Of a stretch of 38,768 nt of DNA, positions 5,959 to 13,735 are shown piece after piece. How positions within the stretch are numbered: the stretch's first letter is position 1; each line of letters begins with the position of its first letter. The DNA comes from a virus: positions 1-38,768 of IMG/VR virus record IMGVR_UViG_3300004231_000008. One strand, given 5' to 3'. The position numbers were made by a program, and so were the translations under genes. Below the pieces are notes generated by a model. The model was not told the DNA's origin and did not search any database. It was given only the letters and a program-made list of their open reading frames with translations.

Positions 5959-8900
5959 GGGGTTACCACGGTGACTTGAATGGAGTTGGTCTTGGGCATG
6001 GCCAAGGCCAACCGGCGGTCGAGCTTTTCGCCAGCACCGGCACCTCTGCCGGTGTTGGCTTCGATGGCATCCAGGCGCAGGGCCATGGCCCGCAGGGCGG
6101 CCACCATTTCGGTGTTGTCGCCACCGACCATGGCGGTGGTGTTCACCGCGTCGAAGGTGCGGGCCGGGGGGACATAGGCCGCCTCTTGCCACTTGGCCAC
6201 AGACAGCGTGGAGCCCGAGGACGGGACACCGGCCACACGGCCCAGCGAATCGACGATGTAGCCGACCAGCAGGGCCTGGTCGAGTGCGGTCTTGCTGCTG
6301 CGCTCCCCGGACTTGGCCAGCAGCTTGGCGATGTTGGGCAGGTCCTGGTAAGCCGCCAGGTTGCCGGCCTGGGCCTGCGCGATCTCTATGGCGAACTGGG
6401 CCTGCGTGCGGGCAAAGCTGTCTTTGCCGGTGCCTATCAGCGTTTCGCGCAGGTCGCGCATGGTGTCCACAATCGCCTGGGTGGCCCTTTGCCAGTCCGT
6501 CAGTCCGGTGGAGGCTGCACTACCGCCACCGCCACCTCCAGATGCGCCGCCTTGCGCATTCACCGGTGCTGTGATACCTGCAAAGGCCTTGGCCTGGGAC
6601 AGCACGGCGTCCGCGCCACGGGTGTTGCCAGCGGCAAGCAGCTGCTCGTACAGCGCGCGGGCATCGCCACGCGAGGCGTTGCCGATCTGGTCGACCGTCA
6701 GGTTGACGCCACCGTCAGACAGGCCCTTCTGGATCTGGGAGACCGTAAAAGCGCGAACCTCGGACGATGATGCGTAGTCACCAATGACGCTGGCCATGCG
6801 GGCAGCAGCGGCTTCGGATGCGCTAGCAGCAGCGTCAAACGCCGGGGATAAGGCCAGGATTCCGGCGACCAGGCGTTGGCCGGACTCGGTAGTGATGTCG
6901 ATGCCGGCGACCAGATCGCGGAATTGATCGCGGGTGGCGGGTGCAGACACGCCCAGCGCGGTGAAGGATGCGTTCAGGCTGGCAACACTGCTGGCGGCCT
7001 TTTCGCCGTCGCTGTAGAACTTTTCGTAGTAGGCTGAAACGGTGGACTGTGCCTTGTCGCGGCCGCCGAATGCATCCATCAGGCCCGCTGCAGCCGTGGC
7101 GCCGTCGATGCCCAAATGCAAGGCCGAGAAGCCCAACTGATCCAGGGTGTGGTTGACCGTTGTGAAATCAACGGCCAGGCGCTGCAGGGTCTGCGACGAG
7201 GTTTCGCCAGACTTGGTCAAAGCGCTGATATCCGCCCCGTAGGCGGCGCTGATCATGTCATCCACAAAGCCGCCAATGGCTTTGTCGATTGCGGCCTTTT
7301 GAGCATCGGGGTCGAGCCCACTCAGGCTCAAGTCGATCTGCTTGGTGAATCCGTCCACCGCATCAGCGCTCAGGCCAATGGCAGCGGCATAGCCCTTGGT
7401 GGCGGCCGTTACAACGGTGACGGCTGAGTTGACGTATGCCGATGTGCCGGCATCCGCTTCGGAGTACTCCGAGTTGTGGGTAGTAAACGCACCAATACCG
7501 AACAAGCCGTGGTGGTCTTCGGTGTAGTCGGTGCGCTTTTGGATGATGGAGCCGGTGGCCGACAAGGTGCCCGAGATACCATCGCCCACCTTGTCAATCT
7601 TGGGGCCGCCCAACTGGGTGGACAGCGCAAGCGCAACCCAACCCCACACCGGGATGGCGGCCATTGCGCTGGAGAAGCTCGCAGACGCGCCCGCGCCTGC
7701 GGTGATGGACGCCGCCGCTTCGGTGTAGGTGGCGGCCAGTGCGGCATTGGAGCCAACGATCTCAGCGGCGGCGGCGGTGTAGGCGGAAGCGGCGGCGGCT
7801 GCAGCCTCGGAACTGAGGGCAACACCCGCACCATAGGCGGAAATGCTGGCAGAGCCGGTGATGTTGCCGATGGCGGAAATACCGCCGCCCACGCCGGCCA
7901 TGCCGCTGCTGTAAATGCTGCTGCCGGTTTGGGCCAAGCCTACGCCGCTGGAAACTGTGCCCACCCCGCTGCCTGATGAACCCTGTGGGGATACGCCGAA
8001 GAAGCCCGCAATGCCCTTGGCCCAGTCACCCATGATGGGGTCGATGAAGGGCCGCAGCACCAGGCGGTCAAATGCGTTTACCACGGAGTCGCGGAAGCCA
8101 CGGACAGCACCGGCAACGCCGTCGCTCTTGATGCCGCCGATGATGCCGTCGGACAGGTCGCCTTTGATTTGGGATATCGCGCCGGCCCAGTATTGGACGG
8201 TGATGCTTGTGCTGGCCTGCGCGGCCTGCTCAGAGGCTTGCTGGGTCGCTGTGGCAATGGCCTTGTTGCGGTCTTCAACCGACTTGAAGTCGGTGCGTTT
8301 TAGCTCGGCGATCTTCTTTTCCAGATCCAGCTGGATGCGCAGTTTCTCCAGGCCGAGCGCACGCGCCTGGTCGGTGGCGCCTACCAGGCTGACCTCAAGT
8401 GCGCTGAATCGATTGATGGACTGCAGGGCCTGTGCCTGATCGCGGAATGTGTCGTCAACGCCTTTGGCGATCTGGGCGAGGCGCAGCTGCTCAGCAGTGA
8501 TGGCGGCGGCGTCTTCGCCCTTCATGGCCTCATAGGTGGCCTGGATGGCCTTCTTCTGCCGGTCCCACGCCACAGTGACGGCGTTCACGCCCTTAGTCTG
8601 CTCGGTCGCCCGCTCCTGTGCCAGCGCGGCGATCTGAGTGTCAAGCGCGACCACTTCTCGCTCGCTGTTTTGGCGGCCGGCCACGATGGCGCGCTCGGCC
8701 AGCAGGGCGTTGCGGCGCACATCTATTGCCTTGACGGTCTGCTCGGTGGTGGCGGTGATCTGGCCAATCTCTGTGAGCTGGCCGGTGGCGCGCAGGGTGT
8801 TGATCTGGTCTTGCGCGCGGGCGATGATCTGCAGCTTGGCGTCTTCGGCCTGCTTGACGGCGGCGATGCTGGTGCCGGTGTCGTACTTTTGATCAACCAG

Positions 8901-10400
8901 GGCGAGCTGGTCTCTTATTTCGGACGGAGAGGCCTTGGCAGCGGCACCGCGGTTGGTGATGGATTCCCGCTCGATGTCGCGCTTGTCCCGGTTGGGGCGG
9001 CTGGCGGCCATCTGGTCGCTCCAGGCCATCTGGGCTTTTTCCAGCTCGTTCTGCTTGGCCTTTTCGGCTGCAGAGCCGGCTATCACACTGGCCGACGACT
9101 GCAAGATGAACAGACGGTCTTTCTCAATCTTGAGCTGCTCGCGGGCTTGCTCCAGGCCTGCAAAGTTGACAATTGCTCCGAGGGGCGTATCAACCTTTTG
9201 CTGCAGTTCGGCCACGACTTTCTTTTGCGCCGTGACGCGATCAGGCAACGGCACTTCAGAGCCCGCGAAGCCCTTGACGGCCTTCATCGCACCTTCGACG
9301 TTTTGGCGGATGGACAGCCACATGCGGTCCACTGGGCCCAGACCGGCCTCTAGCCCGTCTGCCATGCGAGCCTGCGCCTGTGTGAATGCGTCTTGGGCCA
9401 GCTTTCCGGCCTCCAGGTGACGGCCGCGCTCCTCCAGCGCCTTGATCTGCGCGTAGATGCTGGCCGTGAGGTAGTTGGTCTTTTCGTTGAGGGTGACCGA
9501 AGCCTCAACGGGCGAGCGCTTGAGCGACTCATAGGCCTCGACCATCTTGGCGATGGCTGGGCCACCCAAGCGATCCAGACGGATGGCGGATGCGGTGACC
9601 CGCTCGATTGAGTCGGCTGACACGGCGCCTGATTTGGCAAAGTCGGCGAGTGCCGTGGCGTTGAGCCCGGCACTGGCCGCCATGGACTGCAATTGGCCCG
9701 CGCTGACGCCTGCCGCGCCACCGGTGAGGGTGACGGTGTCGCGCAGTTGCTTGGCATCGTTGGATGCGCTGTAGGCCGCATACCCCAGCGCCCCAACCGC
9801 CGCCGTGACCAGCACAACAGGGTTGGTCGCCAGACCGACGATATAGCCGCCCAGGGCCCGGGCCGCATTGCCCGCACCGCCAAACATATCCTTGAGCTGC
9901 CCACCTTGCTGCAGCAGCACAGTCAAGGGCGCCTGGCCGCCCTGCAGGCTGGTGACGATGTCGGTGAACTGCGCCGGCACACCGCGCAATGCCGCGCTGG
10001 TGGCCTTGGCGGACATCTCCATGCTGCCAAGGCCTTTGGTAGCCGCAATTTGGGCCCGCTCTGCGGCCTTGAGCTGGGCGATGTAAGGCGCGATGATGGC
10101 AGGGTCCACGCCCTTGAAGTCGGCCTTGATCTGCAGCGACTCCGACATGGACTTGCCAGCCGTGGCAAGGTCCACCTGCGCCCGCTGGATCTGGCTGACG
10201 ATGGACTTGGTGGCGCGCTCCACGGCCTTTGCAGAGGTGTCAGCACCCGTGCCGAGCTGGCCCAGGCCAGCGGCACCGGTCTTGCCCGCGTCGGACGCGG
10301 CTTGGCCCAGGCCGGCCAGGGAGCGCTTGGCGCGGTTGACACCGGCTTCTACGCCGCTGGCGTCCGCGCCAATTTCGATCTGAGTCTTCAAGCCAGACAT
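5955..10400 (-). CDS. Tail length tape-measure protein
   Basis: A 1481-residue protein, the longest gene here, directly after the tail chaperones. It sets tail length and is probably ejected with DNA. The N-terminus (MSGLKTQIEIGADASGVEAG) is followed by a conserved block at about 141-175 (VPAQFTDIVTSLQGGQAPLT, then LLQQGGQLKDMFGG), characteristic of the prophage tail-length tape-measure family (PF06791-like). Hydrophobic segments occur at about 185-205. Long Ala/Lys/Glu-rich coiled-coil stretches (about 300-700) lead to a Gly/Ala/Ser-rich central region with membrane-like segments (about 770-900). Ribosome-site quality is weak (TTGTCCTATTTTTG lies upstream in the reverse sense), so coupling to the chaperone gene 10 nt upstream is likely. 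Confidence 0.95.
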   Translation of the reverse strand: MSGLKTQIEIGADASGVEAGVNRAKRSLAGLGQAASDAGKTGAAGLGQLGTGADTSAKAVERATKSIVSQIQRAQVDLATAGKSMSESLQIKADFKGVDPAIIAPYIAQLKAAERAQIAATKGLGSMEMSAKATSAALRGVPAQFTDIVTSLQGGQAPLTVLLQQGGQLKDMFGGAGNAARALGGYIVGLATNPVVLVTAAVGALGYAAYSASNDAKQLRDTVTLTGGAAGVSAGQLQSMAASAGLNATALADFAKSGAVSADSIERVTASAIRLDRLGGPAIAKMVEAYESLKRSPVEASVTLNEKTNYLTASIYAQIKALEERGRHLEAGKLAQDAFTQAQARMADGLEAGLGPVDRMWLSIRQNVEGAMKAVKGFAGSEVPLPDRVTAQKKVVAELQQKVDTPLGAIVNFAGLEQAREQLKIEKDRLFILQSSASVIAGSAAEKAKQNELEKAQMAWSDQMAASRPNRDKRDIERESITNRGAAAKASPSEIRDQLALVDQKYDTGTSIAAVKQAEDAKLQIIARAQDQINTLRATGQLTEIGQITATTEQTVKAIDVRRNALLAERAIVAGRQNSEREVVALDTQIAALAQERATEQTKGVNAVTVAWDRQKKAIQATYEAMKGEDAAAITAEQLRLAQIAKGVDDTFRDQAQALQSINRFSALEVSLVGATDQARALGLEKLRIQLDLEKKIAELKRTDFKSVEDRNKAIATATQQASEQAAQASTSITVQYWAGAISQIKGDLSDGIIGGIKSDGVAGAVRGFRDSVVNAFDRLVLRPFIDPIMGDWAKGIAGFFGVSPQGSSGSGVGTVSSGVGLAQTGSSIYSSGMAGVGGGISAIGNITGSASISAYGAGVALSSEAAAAAASAYTAAAAEIVGSNAALAATYTEAAASITAGAGASASFSSAMAAIPVWGWVALALSTQLGGPKIDKVGDGISGTLSATGSIIQKRTDYTEDHHGLFGIGAFTTHNSEYSEADAGTSAYVNSAVTVVTAATKGYAAAIGLSADAVDGFTKQIDLSLSGLDPDAQKAAIDKAIGGFVDDMISAAYGADISALTKSGETSSQTLQRLAVDFTTVNHTLDQLGFSALHLGIDGATAAAGLMDAFGGRDKAQSTVSAYYEKFYSDGEKAASSVASLNASFTALGVSAPATRDQFRDLVAGIDITTESGQRLVAGILALSPAFDAAASASEAAAARMASVIGDYASSSEVRAFTVSQIQKGLSDGGVNLTVDQIGNASRGDARALYEQLLAAGNTRGADAVLSQAKAFAGITAPVNAQGGASGGGGGGSAASTGLTDWQRATQAIVDTMRDLRETLIGTGKDSFARTQAQFAIEIAQAQAGNLAAYQDLPNIAKLLAKSGERSSKTALDQALLVGYIVDSLGRVAGVPSSGSTLSVAKWQEAAYVPPARTFDAVNTTAMVGGDNTEMVAALRAMALRLDAIEANTGRGAGAGEKLDRRLALAMPKTNSIQVTVVTP

Positions 10401-10410
10401 TGGGTTTGTC

Positions 10411-11108
10411 CTATTTTTGTTGGTCGTTCATCGCGCTGAGCGCGGCCTGCTCCATGACCTGGATATCCAGTTCGAGCAGGTCAACTTCTTCGGGGGAAAG
10501 GTTCAGGCGGTCGAGCCTTCGGTGCAGCACGCCGTAGTCCAGGCCCGTGGGGCCGCCAAAGCCTGCGCGCCACTGGGTTCGCATGTAATAGAAAACGTCG
10601 AACGCCTGGTAGTGCTCTGGCCAGACTTCTGTGATGTCAAGGTCGGCCTCAGTAAGCCCTGCAGCTGCCAGCTCCCCCTTGCTGGGCGGAGCTGTAAAGA
10701 GTGCATGGCCTACAGCGGTAAGTTTCCCAAGCTGCCTTCGGTGACGGCTAGGCGGTAGCCGTCGACGATGGCGACGATTGCCGCGGGGAGTTCATCGCCT
10801 AGTTGCTCGCAGGCGGCGTGGGTGAAATCAGCCTCTACGTCCCATCCGTTGGCAATCTTCAGCAGGTAGTCGGCGTTGGCTAGGTCGGTTGCAGCCAGGT
10901 GGCCTGCAAGGGTGAAGGTTTCACCAGTCTCCAGTTCGGCGGCCTGCTTGACTGCCTGTGCGCGGGCTTCGTCTACCAGGGCGCCGAACTCTTTGCGCGT
11001 GCGGTAGATATAGTTCATTTCGATGCTTCCGGTGGTGCCGTCGAGCATGGTGAACTTGACTGTTTTCTTGAAGTGTTTGGGGGCAGCGCCCAGTTTGATT
11101 TTTGCCAT
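10411..11108 (-). CDS. Tail assembly chaperone, long (GT-like) -1 frameshift product
   Basis: Reading -1 after the heptamer at 10722-10728, the ribosome leaves the 0-frame stop (10710-10712) behind and continues for 103 codons to a TAG at 10411. The predicted fusion is about 232 residues. I translated the extension by hand. It contains ITEVWPEHYQAFDVFYYMRT and WRAGFGGPTGLDYGVLHRRL, the pattern of DUF1799-like second tail chaperones, and it has no ATG of its own near its start. In lambda the T domain reached by -1 slippage binds the tail tube. Slippage itself is inferred from the heptamer and frame. Confidence 0.75.
10710..11108 (-). CDS. Tail assembly chaperone, short (G-like) form
   Basis: The real start is the ATG at 11108 (MAKIKLGAAPKHFKKTVKFT), 132 residues. 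It has a beta-rich N-terminal half (TVKFTMLDGTTGSIEMNYIY) and a helical C-terminal half (FTHAACEQLGDELPAAIVAI). It lies between the tail tube gene and the tape measure, where lambda G lies. Such chaperones coat the tape measure before tail tube polymerisation. Its last codons contain the heptamer GGGAAAC in the phase needed for -1 slippage, making this the short product of a G/GT pair. Confidence 0.85.
   Translation of the reverse strand: MAKIKLGAAPKHFKKTVKFTMLDGTTGSIEMNYIYRTRKEFGALVDEARAQAVKQAAELETGETFTLAGHLAATDLANADYLLKIANGWDVEADFTHAACEQLGDELPAAIVAIVDGYRLAVTEGSLGNLPL
10722..10728 (-). promoter_or_regulatory. Predicted -1 ribosomal frameshift site (GGGAAAC)
   Basis: On the minus strand the heptamer is G-GGA-AAC in the zero frame, an exact X-XXY-YYZ slippery site like lambda's GGGAAAG. 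It lies four codons before the stop of the short chaperone. The -1 frame downstream encodes a conserved-looking domain without its own start. Confidence 0.75.
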
Positions 11109-11167
11109 GATGTTGTTGCTCTTAAAGTGAAGAAAAAAGACCCGGCAAGGTGCGACCAAGCGGGCAT

Positions 11168-11207
11168 AAAAAGGCCCCAGGGATTGGTGAATCCGAGGGT
11201 CCGGGCC
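11168..11207 (-). terminator. Intrinsic terminator candidate after tail tube gene
   Basis: On the minus strand, GGCCC pairs with GGGCC (11203-11207 with 11173-11177). An inner GGATT/AATCC stem lies between them and five T residues follow the outer arm. The structure is interrupted, so termination may be partial. It lies between the tail tube gene and the chaperone gene. Confidence 0.45.
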
Positions 11208-11222
11208 AAAACCGGTGAGGGC

Positions 11223-11867
11223 TTAGGTGGCGTAGCGCACTGGGCGGCCTTGCAGGGCGCAACCGCCTTTGCAAGCCATGAGGTTGCCCTTGGTGAGCGA
11301 TGGGGTCTCGTCGAAGGCAAAGATGCCGTTGTAGAGGATCATTCCGCCCTGTGGCAGGGTGGCCCGCAGACCGGTGGTGGCGCGGGAAATGGCGGCATTC
11401 TTGATAGCGATGTAGCCGGCCAGCGTGGGGTCGTCCGCGATCTCCAGGGCCAGCGATTGGGCGCTGGTGGTGGTGGGGATCTGCGAGTCAAAGTCTTGCT
11501 CCAGGAAGGAGTAGGTTTGGTATTGCGGATCGCCACCAGAGCTGGTGCAGCCCAGCACCTGCGTAATCTGTTGCCAGGTGTTGATCTTGCGGATGGTGCC
11601 AACGCCGGTGCCCGCCGGGAACAGGGTGGTACTGGTGGTATCGAAGCCCTCCAGTACCAGGTTTGCACCGGTGGGCGACTTGACGCGGAAGATACGGCCG
11701 TTGGCACGCGACCAGCCGGACGTGAATTCAACCAGGTCCAGCGCAGCAAGACCATTGACGACGGAAAGCACCGCCTCGGCCGCATTGGATGCGGCCGTGA
11801 CGGTGAGCGGAGCGGCATACGCCGTAGCGATGGCCAGGATGATGCCGTTGGGCAGCGAGACTGACAT
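11223..11867 (-). CDS. Major tail tube protein
   Basis: A 214-residue protein of the Phage_tail_3-like tail tube family. It starts MSVSLPNGIILAIATAYAAP, has beta strands with Gly turns (SGWSRANGRIFRVKSPTGAN), and carries the conserved central stretch RKINTWQQITQVLGCTSSGG followed by FLEQDFDSQIPT. It forms the stacked hexameric rings of the siphovirus tail. A good ribosome site (AAGGAA) precedes the ATG. The gene has terminator-like hairpins on both sides, suggesting it is partly insulated and may be expressed at a level different from its neighbours. Confidence 0.9.
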   Translation of the reverse strand: MSVSLPNGIILAIATAYAAPLTVTAASNAAEAVLSVVNGLAALDLVEFTSGWSRANGRIFRVKSPTGANLVLEGFDTTSTTLFPAGTGVGTIRKINTWQQITQVLGCTSSGGDPQYQTYSFLEQDFDSQIPTTTSAQSLALEIADDPTLAGYIAIKNAAISRATTGLRATLPQGGMILYNGIFAFDETPSLTKGNLMACKGGCALQGRPVRYAT

Positions 11868-11887
11868 GGTGAGTTCCTTTCGGGAAT

Positions 11888-11919
11888 AAAAAAACCAGCC
11901 GTGGAGAGCCCATGGCTGG
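11888..11919 (-). terminator. Intrinsic terminator candidate upstream of tail tube gene
   Basis: Inverted repeat CCAGCC/GGCTGG (11895-11900 with 11914-11919), extended by TGG/CCA across one mismatch. On the minus strand seven T residues follow it directly. It is the second of two hairpins in the 140-bp gap ahead of the tail tube gene. Confidence 0.6.
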
Positions 11920-11945
11920 CGGTTGACATGCCCGAAACGGGCAAC

Positions 11946-11979
11946 AAAAAAGCCGCAGCGGATTGCTCTGCAGCGGCTT
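11946..11979 (-). terminator. Intrinsic terminator after tail completion gene
   Basis: Perfect 7-bp inverted repeat AAGCCGC/GCGGCTT (11950-11956 with 11973-11979). On the minus strand it ends in a run of six T residues. It follows the stop of the tail-completion gene and is the first of two tandem hairpins. Confidence 0.65.
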
Positions 11980-12011
11980 GCTCGGGGTGCCTTGCGGCTT
12001 AATTCATCTGT

Positions 12012-12371
12012 CTATCGGTCGGACCACACACTAAAGTCCTGCATGGAGCCGTACAACTTGGTATCGGGTTCGTATCTGTCTATCACGCCGCCCTTGGCTT
12101 CGGCCTGGAAGGCGGTGGCCAGCACCATGGCGGACTCCACTTGCAAAATGAGCGCCTTGGCGGCGGCGCGGGTATCGGCCCACACGTTGATCTGGTAGCT
12201 GCCGTTTTTCTTGCTGGGCATGGCTCGCTCCAGGAACGCGATGGGCACGCCACCCACCTGCTGGTAGGTGATGTAGGGCCGGGGGGCATCTGGCGGAGCG
12301 AGGTCCGGATAGACGCTGCCGACTGCTACCAGGGCGGCCAGCGTGTCTTTGATGTCTGCTTCTACTGTCAT
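12012..12371 (-). CDS. Tail completion/terminator protein (DUF3168-like)
   Basis: A 119-residue protein of the DUF3168-like tail terminator type. It has an N-terminal helix (ADIKDTLAALVAVGSVYPDL), then PRPYITYQQVGGVPIAF with beta strands, and QINVWADTRAAAKALI, a hallmark of that group (strand then helix). Members cap the tail and dock it to the head. It overlaps the HK97-gp10-like gene by 4 nt, and a terminator follows it. Length is typical. Confidence 0.85.
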   Translation of the reverse strand: MTVEADIKDTLAALVAVGSVYPDLAPPDAPRPYITYQQVGGVPIAFLERAMPSKKNGSYQINVWADTRAAAKALILQVESAMVLATAFQAEAKGGVIDRYEPDTKLYGSMQDFSVWSDR

Positions 12372-12814
12372 GATCCCGATCCGGTGTAGGGAGACAAGGA
12401 CTTTTCCAAAGTCTGCTGAGCCACTCTAAGCGCTGCACCCTGGGCCGCGTCAAATGCGGGGCGGACAAATGGGCGAGCCGCCATGCGGCTGGTGCCATGC
12501 TCAACCAGGTGGCCGTGCGGGGCCTTTTTGGCGTTCCAGCTCACGTGGTAGGTGGCCTTCTTGCCATCGACGGAGTTGTCTTCGCTGTAGACCTGGTAGA
12601 TGGCAGCCTTGAGCGCTCCAGGCACGGACATACGCCCGTCGCCAAGGCTGGTTGGGCGGTCAGCAACCGGCGCCAGAACGCGGACCATGCTGTACAGCAC
12701 CTGCGCGCCGGCCTGCGCTGCGGGGCGCGTAGCCTCACCCGCTGCCTGGGTGAGTGCATCGAGTTGGGCATCAATGTCGGCGGTGTCGAAATTGCAGTGG
12801 AATGTTTCAGCCAT
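12368..12814 (-). CDS. HK97 gp10-like head-tail joining protein
   Basis: The start is taken at the ATG at 12814 (MAETFHCNFD), 148 residues; the upstream in-frame extension is antisense-like. Its features match the HK97 gp10 family: an early helix with Ala-rich repeats, then VSWNAKKAPHGHLVEHGTSR and MAARPFVRPAFDAAQ. The motif HLVEHGTSRMAARPF is the family's most conserved stretch. The protein sits at the head-tail interface. It overlaps the closure protein gene by 8 nt. Confidence 0.9.
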   Translation of the reverse strand: MAETFHCNFDTADIDAQLDALTQAAGEATRPAAQAGAQVLYSMVRVLAPVADRPTSLGDGRMSVPGALKAAIYQVYSEDNSVDGKKATYHVSWNAKKAPHGHLVEHGTSRMAARPFVRPAFDAAQGAALRVAQQTLEKSLSPYTGSGS

Positions 12815-13136
12815 TGCTTGCCCCCGTGGTGCAAACCAGATCGATATGGCGGTGGCCCTCCAGGTCTGGCAGCACGGCATTGATGTCGTACACCACAGCG
12901 CCCAATACCACGCGCATGCCTGACGTAATAGGCGTGGTGCGCCAGCGGATGCGGATGCTGGTCTGCACAGTGCTTACGTCTGCACTGGCCTTGATGGCGG
13001 AGGAGCCGGCCGGGTTGCGCAACCAGGCCCAAGGGGCGCACACGTCGCTCCAGGACTGCACGGGCTGGCCCAGGGGGTCCTGGCCAGGGGTGAGCTGCTG
13101 GATGGTCACCAGGCGGTTGTATTTGCCGGCGCTCAT
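12807..13136 (-). CDS. Head closure protein (SPP1 gp16/HK97 gp9-like)
   Basis: A 109-residue protein starting MSAGKYNRLVTIQQLTPGQD, the usual opening of the phage head-tail adaptor/stopper family. It continues with GQPVQSWSDVCAPWAWLRNP and IRIRWRTTPITSGMRV, and all these positions are typical of that family. It closes the connector after DNA packaging. Its start touches the stop of the connector gene. Confidence 0.9.
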   Translation of the reverse strand: MSAGKYNRLVTIQQLTPGQDPLGQPVQSWSDVCAPWAWLRNPAGSSAIKASADVSTVQTSIRIRWRTTPITSGMRVVLGAVVYDINAVLPDLEGHRHIDLVCTTGASNG

Positions 13137-13711
13137 TACTGATACACCATGTAGTAGTCCAACATGTGGTCCGCAAAGCCCAGCGACAGCACGGCGCCGT
13201 GGCCTATGGTCTCGGCCTCGCGGTTGGCGTGCATGGCGGCCACCATCAGCAGGATCCAGTTCTTGATGGGCTGCGGCACGGCGGCAGCATCCGCATAGCC
13301 CGCCACATAGCGCAGGGCCACGGCGTTGACCTGGTCGCGCGTGCTGGGCCAGCTGGTGGAATAGGCGGGCACCACGTAGGCCGGGCCGTAGTCATCGGCG
13401 GCGTCCAGCGCGTAGGCATCGCTGGCCAGCGTTTGCTGCGCGCCAGACGCGTCATAGTATTTCAGGCTGGTCACACTGGCGGCGGGGATGCGGGTGAGCT
13501 TGAAGGCATCGGGGAACTCGTCCAGTACCAACTCCCAGGTTTGGGGCATGACGGCGCGGCCACCCATCGCGGTCTCGGCCATTTGGGTGGCGGTCATGAT
13601 GTAGCCGGTGATCAGCGTGTCCTCGTCGGACGTATCGACCCGGCATTGCTGCTTAGCCTCGGCCAGGCTGATGGCCAGGGCGGTGGCGGGGGTGATGAGT
13701 TTGAGTGCCAT
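13136..13711 (-). CDS. Head-tail connector protein (gp6-like adaptor)
   Basis: A 191-residue mostly helical protein. The N-terminal block ISLAEAKQQCRVDTSDEDTL with TGYIMTATQMAETAMGGRAV is diagnostic for phage gp6/gp15-like adaptors. It is followed by a beta-hairpin domain (TWELVLDEFPDAFKLTRIPA) and a C-terminal helix (KNWILLMVAAMHANREAE). The ring binds the portal and receives the closure protein encoded next. The family without the beta domain is about 100 residues; this longer form is common in Burkholderiales phages. Confidence 0.9.
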   Translation of the reverse strand: MALKLITPATALAISLAEAKQQCRVDTSDEDTLITGYIMTATQMAETAMGGRAVMPQTWELVLDEFPDAFKLTRIPAASVTSLKYYDASGAQQTLASDAYALDAADDYGPAYVVPAYSTSWPSTRDQVNAVALRYVAGYADAAAVPQPIKNWILLMVAAMHANREAETIGHGAVLSLGFADHMLDYYMVYQ

Positions 13712-13735
13712 GGTGGTCTCTGTCTGTCTATCTGG

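Noticed and set aside
3669-6192. Tail-tip genes as DGR targets
   Set aside because: No sequence matching the template's GC-rich end or its AAY-codon block was found at their 3' ends.
10503-10706. 67-residue leftward ORF between chaperone and tape measure
   Set aside because: It is in a different frame from the DUF1799-like extension, which explains the same bases much better and is reached by the frameshift site.
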